From Siphonodentalium dalli (taxonomy: Eukaryota > Mollusca > Scaphopoda > Gadilida > Siphonodentaliidae), in NCBI GenBank assembly GCA_032622095.1, contig CP136066.1, forward strand, positions 63,084,609-63,148,608: a stretch of DNA of 64,000 nt. Reading direction: 5' to 3'. The notes under the pieces are model-generated. The model made no database searches and was not told where the DNA came from. It was given only the letters and a program-made list of their open reading frames with translations. The translations under genes were made by a program, and so were the position numbers. This document shows positions 45,555 through 57,347 of this stretch, in pieces. Positions within the stretch are counted from its first letter, which is position 1, and every line of letters starts with the position of its first letter.

Positions 45555-46854
45555 GTGTGTTCCACTCACGATAGTCATGTTGTATCATCGATCGACAATT
45601 ATAATCGGCACTGTGATGAGATTTCTGTAACCAGGGGAGACGTAATCGGGACCTCGGACGAAGGCATTATTACGTCGCCTGATTCCATAAATATCACAGA
45701 TATTCCTGCAATGAAACCTTCAGCTGATATTCCACACTTTATCCGACCAAATGGGCACATACACATGCCTGATCAGAATGTAAATGATAGCGCACGTTCC
45801 CTGCGGATATTATCGCTCAATGTATGCGGATTGAATAAGAGGCTACATTACCGGGAATTCGAAGATATGATAGAGCCTTACGATATTGTATGTTTATGCG
45901 AAACTAAATCGTTTCTGGAGGATGAAAAATAACAGAAAATTTCGAGTTACGCGGTAAGAAAGGGAAAAACATGGGGGTGGGGTTAGATGTGGAGAAATTT
46001 CAGTTTATGTTAAACGAAATTTTAGTCACTCTAGTGAGTACATATCATCATCGTCCTTAAACGCCGTTAGATATGAGAATGATGATTGGTCAACATATTT
46101 GGAGGGGAGATTAGAGAGATAAGACGGCACGATGAGCCTATACTTCTAGTAGGAGATTTCAATTCTAGGACAAGTAATATTGACGAGACAGTAAGGTACC
46201 CTACCCAGGACATTAGTAATACATTGGAAATTATGGGGTACCCATCTGATTTTATAACCCAGAATGAAAGAGACATTTGCGTTTATGAAGTACCTACACG
46301 ATATTCCGGGCAGGGTCAATAGTTATGGATATAAACTTTTTAATTTATGCGGAATCACTGATTTATGCATAATTAACGGATAATTTGGTGAAGATAAGAA
46401 TAATGGAAAATTAACATCCAATGACTGTAGCGTAATCGACTATATGATCGGGAATATAAGTATTCTCAGATTAATCAGGAACTTCCGTGTGAACCCTTTT
46501 TCACCATTTTGGACTGATGTTCATTCTGGGCTACATATCGAATTAAACTTTGGCACCAACGTTAGGACACAAAATACCAACTGCTTATCAGAAACAGAAT
46601 CCTTACCAGAACAGGTAGAAATCAGACGGTGGGACCCAGAAAAAAATGTAGAGTGTCAAACCAACATCGATTACACGAGATCTAAAAACATCCCGGAATG
46701 CCTCAATTCTATAGAAGGGAACACCACATCTTCGGACATTGACAATGTGAGCCGTGACATTTCTGACATGCGTGTATCCGCAGCAAGGAAAACTTTTGGT
46801 GTTAAACGAAAGAAGGGAAATAACAAATCGCGTCAGAAACCTTCTAACGAATGA
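45555..46854 (+). pseudogene. LINE ORF2 N-terminal part: APE-type endonuclease
   Basis: Three frames must be combined. 45555-45932: after an 80-residue leader, LRILSLNVCGLNKRL and YDIVCLCETK give the first two endonuclease motifs, with catalytic Glu in CETK. 46086-46322: PILLVGDFNSRTS, the GDFN motif. 46324-46560: YKLFNLCGITDLCIING, then SVIDYMI and FSPFWTDVHSGLHIEL, the SDH-type motif with Val-His. 46560-46854 is the linker before the RT and ends AARKTFGVKRKKGNNKSRQK. Similarity stops at about 46860, so no RT remains. The enzyme would nick target DNA. Frame breaks show it is inactive. Confidence 0.84.
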
Positions 46855-46939
46855 GTCGGCCCAGTCTGAGTAAACGCATACCTAAATATTCATTACAACA
46901 TTGAATATAAGGTCTGACGGATAACATCGCTATCTCATT

Positions 46940-47224
46940 TCCAAGTCCTCGGGATTCCGTAATCTGATTGATTGCGTAAACTATTTTCCGTCCAATGAAA
47001 CCGTATGGGTCAATAAACAAGTGTTAGTGGGCGGAGACTCCCATAATGTCACCTCTAAATATAGTAACAGAGCGGAATTTCTCCGATCGAAAGCGATGCT
47101 TGCAAATACAACAGAGACAACAATGGCTTCGAAATTATATATTCGGATTAATTTGAAGGATGTGCTAGACCTGATAGATAGGCCTGCGCATGGTACCAAC
47201 TTGGCCTCCCATAAATATAAATAG
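46940..47224 (+). CDS. Short unrecognised ORF between LINE and Crypton remains
   Basis: An open frame from about 46940 to the stop at 47222-47224 reads KSSGFRNLIDCVNYFPSNET, VWVNKQVLVGGDSHNVTSKY and KLYIRINLKDVLDLIDRPAH. The residue pattern looks like real protein rather than chance (balanced composition, no stop), but I do not recognise the family. It could be the upstream part of the Crypton-like element that follows, or another mobile-element scrap. Confidence 0.35.
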   Translation, partial: SKSSGFRNLIDCVNYFPSNETVWVNKQVLVGGDSHNVTSKYSNRAEFLRSKAMLANTTETTMASKLYIRINLKDVLDLIDRPAHGTNLASHKYK

Positions 47225-47703
47225 AACTCACTCATGTCCGTGTATTTGATTTACTTTCATGATTGTACCATGGTTTGCAAATCAAATTATTTGTCGTAAA
47301 AAAGTCATCTGAAAGTTAACACCGAGGAAATGATTTAATTTTATGCTTTTAAATAGTTCTAAAGCATCATTTTTGATGACGACCTTATTTTTTGCTCTCG
47401 GATGCAGCTTTCCGGTTGATGCAGCGAGTTCATCTCCCGAAAAAGAATAGTCGCACACACGACAAATATTATCTGCTGTAAGTTTATGTCGCGACACAGG
47501 CCATTTCTATTGCGAAGCACAACAAATAACACGTGGGGACACCTGTCAATCATCGATGTATTTTTTTTAATCCGTGACGTCATTTTGGGGAAGCTCTTCG
47601 CTGAATAGAAATGGTTTTGGCCACATATGCTCCAGACTCTATATTTCAAATATAGAGTCGACGTTCACCCAGACTGGAGTCGGCCATACATTATCGGAAA
47701 CTG

Positions 47704-48930
47704 ATGGATAGCAAAATCAAAAATAAGAACGCATCCAATGTCGACGAACTCAAAAGATTCAATAATCTTCGCCGAAGGAGTTTTGGAAAGAACTCAATAG
47801 ACTTTCGAGTTCTGGCGCCAACGCAAACAATGTCAGATACACACATAAATCTATGCTGTCAATCCGGTATGGACTGCAAAAACACTTCGAGAAGTTGAAC
47901 AATATGGACATTGTAAATTCACCTGAATTCACCAGCTCAAACAGAATATTCCGTGCAGTTTTAGCCAAATTGAAACATGAGGGTAAGGCGAAGGTGACCC
48001 ACAAGGACGCGCTGAGTAAAGAAGACCGGAAGAAACTGTATGATTTTCTGAAAATGGGCACTCCGCGTGGACTGCAAGACAAGGTTTTCCTAGATTTTAT
48101 TATTTATTTCTGTAATCGTGGCCGAGAGAATCTTCGTGACATTAGAAAGACTGATTCCTTGTGTTCGATCAGAATTGCAAATATATTACGCTAAATGATA
48201 TGACTACAAAAAACACAGAGGTCGTGTCCAGGATACCGACAGTCAAGGAGGCCGAATCTACAAAACTGGAAATAATATGTGTCCGTACAACTCATTCGTC
48301 AAGTATCTTTCCAAATTAAACCACGAATGTTAAGAATGTTAACCGTGGTATGACAATTCTCCAGTTGGAAAGAATACGTTGGACGACAAGATGAAAAAGT
48401 TGTCATCAGCGGCCCAGTTATCGAAAACGTGTACAAATCACTGCTTACATGCCACCTCAATTACCCTACTAAATGACTATGAGGCTCGTCATGTGATGGC
48501 TATATCTAGACATAAGTCGGAGAGCAGCATCCGAAGTTACGCGAGAACCAGTGAGGAACAGAAGGGAAAGATGGCGGCTACTCTAGCAAATGCGGTAACT
48601 GGAATGCCTGTAAACTCACAAGAAATACATGCTCCACAAAGTACAGAAAATCTGGTCGTCGACCCAGAGATAGACATATCTAATGTAGACATTGTCCAAC
48701 TAACTTCTTCACAAGAAAATTACATTCAACAGGAGGTTCGCGAGTTAATTTCTGACAATGCAGCAGAAAGTGGACCTTTGATAAATGCACCACAAAACCA
48801 GACAAATGTACACAGCAGGGTGCAGACCAGGTCCGAGATTATTCTTAATCGTTCGAGGGTTCCCATGAGTGGCATAACATACAACTTTCCGACTTCGAAT
48901 GTTACTATCCATAACCATCAGTACAGTTAG
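47704..48930 (+). pseudogene. Crypton-like tyrosine recombinase (DUF3504/QRICH1-ZMYM2 type)
   Basis: The order of segments matches Crypton-derived recombinases. A leader at 47704 (SNVDELKRFNNLR) is followed by the frame 47853-48194: SIRYGLQKHFEKLNNMDIV, then KLKHEGKAKVTHKDALSKED and LDFIIYFCNRGRENLRDI, where the first catalytic Arg is expected. Sequence to 48378 continues in broken frames (CPYNSFVKYLSKLN, PVGKNTLDDKM). Frame 48379-48930 gives CTNHCLHATSITLL and ARHVMAISRHKSESSIRSYA. The usual HxxR is HCLH here (His24 for Arg), but His45 and Tyr54 remain. The enzyme class recombines DNA through a covalent tyrosine bond. Two or more frame breaks and the lost Arg mark a dead copy. A 3' Gln/Asn-rich tail follows. 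Host-domesticated relatives exist, but this copy is broken. Confidence 0.85.
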
Positions 48931-48934
48931 AGAA

Positions 48935-49165
48935 TGGACGCTGTCTAACTGTAATGATCCAGTTATACAAGAGCAACTACATGTAGATACATTTAATATA
49001 TTCCTTGTTGTGCTAAGTAAGCCTAATATAGTAAGATTCCACAGGAATAGATGTCTTATTTCTTTGTTGTTGTCACTTGTTTAAACCACTTTGTGCTAAT
49101 TAAATGTTACTTACTGTTACACAATGTCATATTTCTTCATCACATACATTATGGTATGCAGGCTA
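48935..49165. other. Flank of the Crypton-like remnant, no feature
   Basis: AT-rich non-coding sequence. The ORF at 48899-49084 is a continuation in another frame and carries no recognisable pattern. Confidence 0.4.
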
Positions 49166-49364
49166 CAGTAATGCTCTAATTAATCGACCTCTTAACCACA
49201 GCAGAATTTTGGGTAACTTTTCAGGATTTAGTCGGAAATATGGCTTGTTGCCATTCATTGGAAAGCTCTCATGAATGGCAACAAGCCATATTTCCGACTA
49301 AATCCTGAAAAGTTACCCAAAATTCTGCTGTGGTTAAGATGTCGATTAATTAGAGCATTACTGT
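49166..49364. mobile_element. Long palindrome / hairpin MITE, copy 2
   Basis: About 198 bp of inverted repeat: ACAGTAATGCTCTAATTAAT at the left mirrored by ATTAATTAGAGCATTACTGT at the right. The stem shares GGGTAACTTTTCAGGATTTA and GTCGGAAATATGGCTTGTTG with the copy at 29418-29632. The inner loop is only AGCTCTCATGA. The outer 20 bp differ from copy 1, while the stem is highly alike. Confidence 0.92.
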
Positions 49365-49379
49365 ACATCCATAGTGCCA

Positions 49380-49900
49380 TAGAACGTCATGCCATTAAGA
49401 GCGTTTAAAGATCAAGTCCATGTACAATTGCATGTACTTTGCAAAAACATGTGTATCAGAGAACAAATAATAATCGAAATGAAAGATATATAATATGCTA
49501 TAATACCGTCACATATTCATTTTGTTCATTTTTCAACTTCTATTATGGCTTGCCATTTTAATTAATAACACTTTTTCGACTCATTTAAATTTTTAAAGCA
49601 AATAATTATGTGTATAAGGAGTAACATTATTTTAAATATACAAACAGTCAGCTGATTCATTATGACCCAGATAATAACTTGACTGAACCTATTTTATATC
49701 TGATATATATTATATTATATATATTATTCAATATTCACAGAGACTACATGTGCTTTTTGCATTCAGATACATGGCGGTATACTCCAGTTAGTTCTCATAA
49801 TAAGCAATTACACTATTAAAGAGTGTGATAAATTAGCAATGACCTGATTATATACAAGTAAATGTATTGGGTAACAAAGCAATTATTTCATGTGTCTTTT
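49380..49900. other. AT-rich intergenic sequence
   Basis: No gene seen. A TA-rich simple stretch lies at 49695-49735. Confidence 0.4.
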
Positions 49901-49904
49901 GGGA

Positions 49905-50025
49905 ACAGTCAAAATTGTTGTCCCTCGGTATCAGGAATGACTATCGAACTGTTGCCCTCGGCCTTCGGCCTTGGGCAACAGTTCGATAGTCATTCCTGAT
50001 ACCTCGGGACAACAATTTTGACTGT
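49905..50025. repeat. Hairpin with arms of about 55 bp
   Basis: ACAGTCAAAATTGTTGTCCC through ATGACTATCGAACTGTTGCC at 49905-49958 is mirrored by GGCAACAGTTCGATAGTCAT through GACAACAATTTTGACTGT at 49973-50025, with the short GC-rich centre CTCGGCCTTCGGCCTTG. It is almost perfect. The sequence is unrelated to the other hairpins in the window. Confidence 0.9.
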
Positions 50026-50044
50026 CTTTAAAATTGGATTTTCC

Positions 50045-50850
50045 GTACGTTACTTGTGGGGTGCACCCACAAGTCATTCAAACAAAAGATCGCACCTCAC
50101 AAGTACCCTGTGGTGCGTATAGCCGTGCGTCCGTGTGTCTGTCCGTCCGTCCGTCCGGAGTTATAACTCCAGTAATGATCATCCGATTTGATTGAAACTT
50201 GGTATATAGGTGTCTCAACCAAGCAGACAGGCGCTCTGCAATTCTGGGTTTGATCCGAAATTGTTTTATGTAGTTATTTCCCTTTTTTCAACTTTTTTTG
50301 TACTTAGAAAATTTCTCACTTTTTCGGTTTCCGGATGATATCTCAAGTTTGGATTCTTTAATTGCAAATGCCGTTTTTATGTGGATCAGTCATATCGAGA
50401 TACAGGTTGAGATCGAATTTGAGTTTGATCAGATGATTTTTCCTCGAGTTGTGGACTTTTTTCGACTTAGAAAATTAAATTTTCTTCTTTTTTCTTTGGT
50501 TTCCGGATCTTAACTCAAGTTTGGACTGTTCAATTGAAATTTCCGTTTTTGTGAGTCATTGATATCAAAATACAGGTCAAGTTCAAATTTGAGTTTGATC
50601 CGATGATTTGTCTCAGAGTAATGGGCTTTTCGACTTAGAAAATTCATTTTTTTTTCTTTTTTCTTTGGTTTCCGGATGATAACTCAAGTTTGGATTGTTT
50701 AGTTGGAAATTATGTTTTTTTTTTGGTGGGTTGTTCATATCAAAATACAGGTCAAGTTCGAATTTGAGTTTGATCCAATGATTTTTCGCAGAATTATGGG
50801 CCTTTCGACTTCGAAAATTAGTTTTTTCTCATTTTCTGTATGAGGGTACC
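50045..50850 (+). repeat. Dispersed repeat head plus four ~167-bp tandem units
   Basis: The start has CTTGTGGGGTGCACCCACAAG (50053-50073, itself palindromic) and a CCGT run (50135-50155). Units of about 167 bp then repeat CGACTTAGAAAATT, TTTCTTTGGTTTCCGGATGA, AACTCAAGTTTGGATTGTT and AGGTCAAGTTCGAATTTGAG with starts near 50308, 50465, 50637 and 50810. No coding potential is likely. Confidence 0.8.
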
Positions 50851-51254
50851 TTCATGGTGTAATCAACTCCTCCTACAGTTTTGATCGTAGATATTTGAAA
50901 CTTCAGAGTGTTGTTACCCACATATTGGAGATGTGCAACATGTATATAGATGACGGAAAAAATATTTCTTTGAGAAAATTGAACATTTTGATCAAAGTTT
51001 ACCCTTTCGACTTAGAACTTTTCAAAATTTGTTTAATTTCTTTAACAAAGCGGCGTCGACTTGCCACGTTTTCGGGGGACACTGTGGTCGGCCGACCTTT
51101 TATTCTAATTGGCATCTGCCACGCGGTTGCGCTATAATTAACAATCGACGCCTGCTGTCTTCACCATCACGTCTAAGATCGACACTCATCATTGTTTACT
51201 GTTTATCCACATAGCTATTAGATGTCGAATACAATTATACCAAGAACTGACTCC

Positions 51255-52700
51255 ATTCCTTCTAGTAGAGGCTCTTATGTACTCCCGTGTGCACTTTGTG
51301 AAGAAATATAGCGACTATGCCAATGACGTTGCTTGATATCTCAGGCACCAGAAAACAAATGTTAGAAACCTTTGGGTCGCGACTGGGTGGATTTATGACG
51401 TCATCAAGATGGCCGCCATACACAATTTCACAGTATGCACTGAATCAGTTTGATTAATATCTACTTGTGAATTTTTTATAGACATTTGATTATCTCACCA
51501 CTGACGTGAAACCAATATACCATACTTCCATTTGGCAGAAAAAGTGGCCAACATAAACCAAGATGGCCGCCAAAATGGCGACCGAAATTCGGAAAATTGA
51601 TGATTTTCACACTTTCCTCTTGAATCATGAACCGATGTTTGAAATTTGTAACGAATAAAGACCAAAATTTGAATAATTTCTAGTATCCAACCATTTCTAC
51701 AACATAATATGTCATATTTAGGATCTCATTCCTGCCAGCTATCTTTAAAATGTGAATTCAAAAATGTGCTATGAAAGTTAACCAAAATTAAATTATGTGA
51801 TTCTAGCCAAGAGTTGAACAGAAAATAACTGAATTTGAGGAAGATAATGTAAAAATGTTTTAAATATGTGAATTGCCATATAGTTACACTGAAAATAGTG
51901 CATTTTCGTTTAAGATAGCGACCAAGATGGCTGCCAAAATGGAGAAATCACCCAAATCTGTCCAATTTTTATTGATATCACTCATGTGTTGGGGAAAAGT
52001 AAATATATGTGAATATGTGCTATTTTTTCGCGGAAATCCATGGACTTATGGAATAATTTGTAAATTTGGTGAACCATATAGCTGCTTATACCCGAGAATT
52101 CAACAGAATTATACCACGAAAATTAAGTCAAATCATCTTCATGGCAGCCACACAAAATTGCAGAATGGGCACTGAGTGAGGAAGAAAATTTAACTCAGAA
52201 AATGAAAAAAATTTCTACGGCAATGATAAAATTGCACCAAGCTTATTTTTGAAAGAACAAGATTGATAAATAAAAACCAAGATGGCTGTAAAAATGGCGA
52301 CCGAAATATAGAAATGTGTTGAATTGTTACACATGCCCCTGACATCATTTTCGGTTATTTGTAAACTGTGGCGAGTAGGACTTGTCTTTTTTATTATCAG
52401 ATATGACACCAAGTACTTTGGAAAACATAGTATGCTGTAATTTGTGTCTAATTGTTGTCCATACTCCGAAAAATGCTAATTAAATAATGCGCTATTTAAT
52501 TTCACAAATAAACTTGCTTCTCGAGGTTCTAGATTAACATTGGACAGAAATACGCATAATAAAATAAACAAAAGTGTACACAGTTTTAAATATCGTTAGT
52601 GTCATTCAATTACACTCGACATTGATCTATTTTTGACCCAAGATGGTCGCCAGAATGGCCGCCAAAACTCAGTTATCAAATGTAACAAATGTTTATATTC
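51255..52700 (+). repeat. Left arm of a 5.8-kb foldback element
   Basis: Reads in reverse complement as about 55500-57020. Matching words run in mirrored order: AGAGGCTCTTATGT, TGCACTTTGTGAAGAAATAT, ACCAGAAAACAAATGTT, GTCGCGACTGGGTGGATTTA, TGACGTCA (51396-51403), AAGATGGCCGCCA, CTGAATCAGTTTGATTAATA, CAAAATGGCGACCGAAATTC, ACATAATATGTCATA, AAATGTGAATTCA and TGAATTGCCATATA. YY1-like motifs recur at 51407, 51560, 51918, 52280 and 52642, about every 350 bp, so the arm itself is built of diverged tandem units. Confidence 0.92.
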
Positions 52701-52859
52701 TCAAACGGCATTTAGCAAAGGATGTGGATATATTCGCCCAATCTAAATTAGATACTATCATGTTAAGGTATATTGTGACATGTTTGACCAAACATAGTTT
52801 GTTTATAATCGAGAATATATCAGAATGGACTCTTAGAAACCTAACATGAAATTGCCCAA

Positions 52860-55490
52860 TATAATTTAAACGATCCTGCTCGTTTCCTGGGAAGGAAGTC
52901 AAACCGGATATATTATTTCGTTTGGGGTAGATCTGCTTTATTCGTTGCCTATTCTTGACGAATTGTTGACCACGTTGATTTCGGCCGGCCACAAAAAGTT
53001 AGAAGATTCAGGAACAATATCACACATTGACTTTATCGAAGTTGCATTGCTATCATACTGCCACCGGGAAATATAATTGCTCAAATTAGAAATACACAGG
53101 CATTACATTGTAGTGAAAACATTATTTCGTATCTAGTTATGAAACAGTTGTGTCTAATAAGATAAAATAAGGGGAGATTGCATTGTTCAGTTTCTTGTTT
53201 TTGGCATACCCGTGTTTCATCACCCGAAATTCGTTTGAATAGTTGTGACATTGTCACACTTCCCAAGACGTGAGTCAGCACATGTACCACTCTTGTTACT
53301 TCGTCTTATAGATGGTCACATTGATGGTAGTCTATCTACAACCCACTCACCCCAGCAGCAACTACAGTTGAATTACAAACTCCTCTCGCAAGCTAACAGA
53401 GCTCACCACAAAACTCTCCGACTGCATATCAGAGACACCATATAGAATTGTTGCTTCGGTTGTGGAATGGAGAGTCCATAATACAGATTTAATAAATAAA
53501 TTTCAATACGGCCGCTGACCTCATAGCAGATACGTTGCATATTCACTTCGATGTAGTCTAACAGAACTGTGCAAATAATCGAGTTAATGCTTGTCAGTTT
53601 ATTTTAGAATATGTCAAAACATCAGTATCGGGCAAAAATAGCCTAAGGTTTGTAATTCTCCATGTCGAGTCCAGCAAGTGACAATAACGGCTCCTCAACT
53701 TCTTCCTGGTTGTTAACGAAAAAATATCGTGAAATCAAAATGCATATGCCTAGTGCCTGGATATTTAGTGATGAAATACCTCATCGAAACACCAGAAGCT
53801 CATCTTTGGTTCATGCCATATGATGGTGCATCGAAGTAATGAATACAGCGACGGGTCATCAAGATCATTTAATGGAACGTTTATTAAGATTTCTTGCAAA
53901 ACGTCCACACAGGGATATTCATTAGCATTATACATCAACTGTTAGTTCACAGAAAGTGAAGATCTTCGAATCACAGGAACCCCACAATCTCGAACGAAAT
54001 CCTTTAAGTGTCCATCGAACAAATGTAGTTGATAGAATTTGCTGGCAAACCGTACAACCATAATAGTCGGATCCACAAGTAGGCCAATTACAAGCTTGGA
54101 ATATAGATACTGCGCAAAAGATGGAAGTAACGGATAACAATGTTATGGTTGAAATGAGAGAAGATTGTGGATTGTTAGCTATTTGAAGAGTTCATAACTG
54201 AAATTGACTTCAACTATTGCTCAGAAAAGTATACGATTTCAACGTTTAACGACCTGAGTTTTATGCAGACCTGATTTCATTGTAGTGGGATATCAAATGT
54301 TCCTGTATAAAACATCTGGAAAGAATACTACACTTTCCATCCAATAATACATGTACCTCAACATGTCGGTGAGTTGAATTGCCTCTACAGCCAAGTCGAA
54401 CTGTGCATTGGTGTGAGAAATTATTATCAATTTTATCTGGAACATTGCCGATAGCCGATACAATTACAGAAATGCAGGCATTTAAAGAAAATTTGGTGTG
54501 AATATGTTTCTTGTATGACATTTTGATGAGACCGCATGACGCAAGCATGAAAGAACTTCGATAACACATGTGACAAATGTGACATGGGTGTATCTAATAT
54601 AAACTTGATGAGTGCATAAGTTCTGCACATGAAGAAGGGGATCATACACGAAACGAACTTGCAGTATATGCGATGTCCAGAAAACTATATATGTGGAACT
54701 CAAATACACATGTATACCAATTGAACTCATTATATGGGGCTATCTTCATATCCTGGCTCGATCAAAATCAGCCACGCTTTCGCAAATCTTGGGTGTGGAG
54801 TCAGTGAGTTGACCTATGAGCTGTCCAGAGCTCCACAGCAGTTTCTGTTTTGGTACGAACCTGAAAATAATTTATCTCTAGTCGCTATAGATCGCATGTA
54901 ATAAGCAGAGGTCTGGTAGAAATCCGCCAATGCGATTCTTCTTCGCAGAAGACACATAGAGCGCACATATGAACGCTCTCGTTTGGTAGTCTGCGACAAA
55001 GCAATTACTGTCATATAATCCTCTGATGCATACACAATTTGAACTAGATATTATTCAAGGACGAGCAATTGTAAATTTTCTCAGTTTCACAATAGTATAC
55101 ACTGTGTTTTCGTACATGTATATTAATATGAACGAATCACACAAATATTAGCTCCTATTCTTATATTTGGACTTAGTATACACTAATTATTAAGCTTGTT
55201 AACATCGAAGATGTCTGTAACGTCAGCGCATTATATGCCGTTACTGTTTTTGGGTACTGCATTGTGTGATGTCCATTCAATTAATTTCCGTGAGCAGCTG
55301 AATTTCGTTAGTATGATGGCATTATATGAGCAATACAGGAGTCAAGTGAAAACAATTCTTATACAAACCCCATAAGGGGAGCGATATCAAGGGGAAGTAA
55401 TTAGAGTGTTGCTCAATACCGACAGCCTTATTGTTGAGGTAGGGATTTTTCTCAAGTCGAGTCACCCAATCAGGACATTTCCGATGTACA
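52860..55490. other. Core of the foldback element, possible minus-strand exons
   Basis: Sequence between the arms, about 2.6 kb, not shared with the arms. It has no long ORF. On the minus strand several stop-free segments lie next to plausible splice sites: about 54120-53930 (acceptor TTTTGCGCAG, encoding YLYSKLVIGLLVDP and FDGHLKDFVRDCG), about 53930-53780 (NEYPCVDVLQEILINVPLND, donor GATGAG/GTATTT) and about 53710-53650 (acceptor ACAACCAG, ending GLDMENYKP and a stop). The chain is suggestive of a spliced gene carried by the element, but I recognise no domain and chance ORFs of this size are common. Confidence 0.3.
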
Positions 55491-55499
55491 TGTAATGAT

Positions 55500-57020
55500 G
55501 AATGTAACAGCATATATTCAGATTTCGATATTTTCAAATAGGTCAACATTAGATGAATTTATCTACTTTTCATGGTTTCTGTTTCCATTCTCATGAAATC
55601 TCGGATATAAGCAGCTACTGTTCGCAAATTATTCATTTTGTATCAAATTGTATCAGCATTCCTGGCAGTTTTGTCAACAGGGGAACAAATGTGTTTACCA
55701 GTAGTCACTGATAACCCGCATTAGGAGCGTTACCAATGAAAACTAGCAAATGTTGATGATTTCTCCATTTTGTGAACCATCTGAGTCACCATCCTGAATT
55801 TAGATTCATATGGATAATAATATGTTAATCTAACATATCATGGTTGTCGAATGATTAGATAGTATAATTTATTCAAAATAAGGTTGCTATTAGCCACCGA
55901 TTTCAAACCGCTGTGAATAATTTAAGAGGCGAGTGTGAAAAATCATCAATTATTAGAATTTCGGTCGTCGTTTTGGGAGCCATATTGGATTTTGAGGTCC
56001 AAATTGCACCGCCAAGAGGAAGTGTGATCCAATGGTATTATTGGTCGCGAGACATAATCATTTCACTATCTAAATTTTCCTCCTAGACTCAATGCCAACT
56101 CTGAAATTGTTCATGGTTGCCATTTTGATTATTTCATCTCATTTTCGTCGTTTCATTCTCTCGAATTTTTGAGTATAAACAGCCATTGTTCACAAACTAT
56201 TCTTATTGTTTCATATCTCCATGTTATTACGCCAACACGGAGCAAATGTATTCACCTATATTCACTAAATCGCACATTAGGAGTGATATCAAAGAAAATT
56301 TGACAAATTTGAGTGATTTATCAATTTTGGCAACCATTGTGGTCGCCATCTTGAATACAGATGCACTTTTTTAGTTGTAATTATATGGCAATCTATATGT
56401 TTAAACCTGTTGCAAATGTTTGTCATCAAATTCAGCTATTTTCTGGCTAACACTTGGCTCGAATTACAAAATCGATATTTGGTCAAATTTCATAGCATAT
56501 TTATGAATTCACATTTTGACGACCTGTTTTAAGAATAAGACCCAAAGTATGACATATTATCATGTTCAAATGGTTATGTATTCAAATGTATTTAAAATTA
56601 AGTTGCTATTAGCCACCGATTTCAAACAACCGTGAATGTTTTAAGAGACATGTGTGAAAATTCATCATTTTCCCGAACTTCGGTCGCCATTTTGGCGGCC
56701 ATCTTGGTTAAATGTGGTCAATTTTTCTGACAAAGTGAAGCCTGTTATCATAGTATCACAACAGTAGAGTAATATTATATTTCCTACCATAAATTCACTA
56801 CTAGCTATTAATCAAACTGATTCAGTGCCTACTCTGAAATTTTGGATGGCGGCCATCTTGATGACGTCATAAATCCACCCAGTCGCGACCCCCTGGTGTC
56901 TAACATTTGTTTTCTGGTGCCCGAGATATCAAGTAACATCATGAGCATAGTGGCTATATTTCTTCACAAAATGCACACGGGAGCAAAAAAATGGACATAA
57001 GAGCCTCTACTATTCACACA
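55500..57020 (-). repeat. Right arm of the 5.8-kb foldback element
   Basis: Mirror of 51255-52700. The outermost match is ATATTTCTTCACAAAATGCA followed by AAGAGCCTCTACTA near 56960-57010. It carries YY1-like motifs at 55965, 56127, 56335, 56685 and 56848 and the mirrored TGACGTCA at 56862-56869. Similarity is highest in the outer 700 bp and falls inward. Confidence 0.92.
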
Positions 57021-57024
57021 ACAT

Positions 57025-57345
57025 GTTATATTTAAATATTGACGCGAAAATGTAGTTTCTGTTTGGGTATGGACAACTAGGAATTTTCAACTGCATTTGT
57101 AACCAAATCTGGATACTTCTATATTGACTGCAAGTATACGACTGATATACGCCAAGCTTTCCAATTGTTGTATATATGTCTCGTCAGTCATCGTCTATGG
57201 TGGTGATTTGTCCACAATTATGACACTTTTATTACAAATTTTCATCTAAATGTAAGAACGATTTTAATTTTAACCCTTTACACAACAAACTGGCCAAAAA
57301 CGCCCAAATAAAGCTTCAACAGCCTAAAATATCTTCGGTCTGTCT
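57025..57345. other. Short intergenic stretch, no feature
   Basis: AT-rich sequence between the foldback element and the satellite array, with no ORF or repeat recognised. Confidence 0.4.
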
Positions 57346-57347
57346 CA

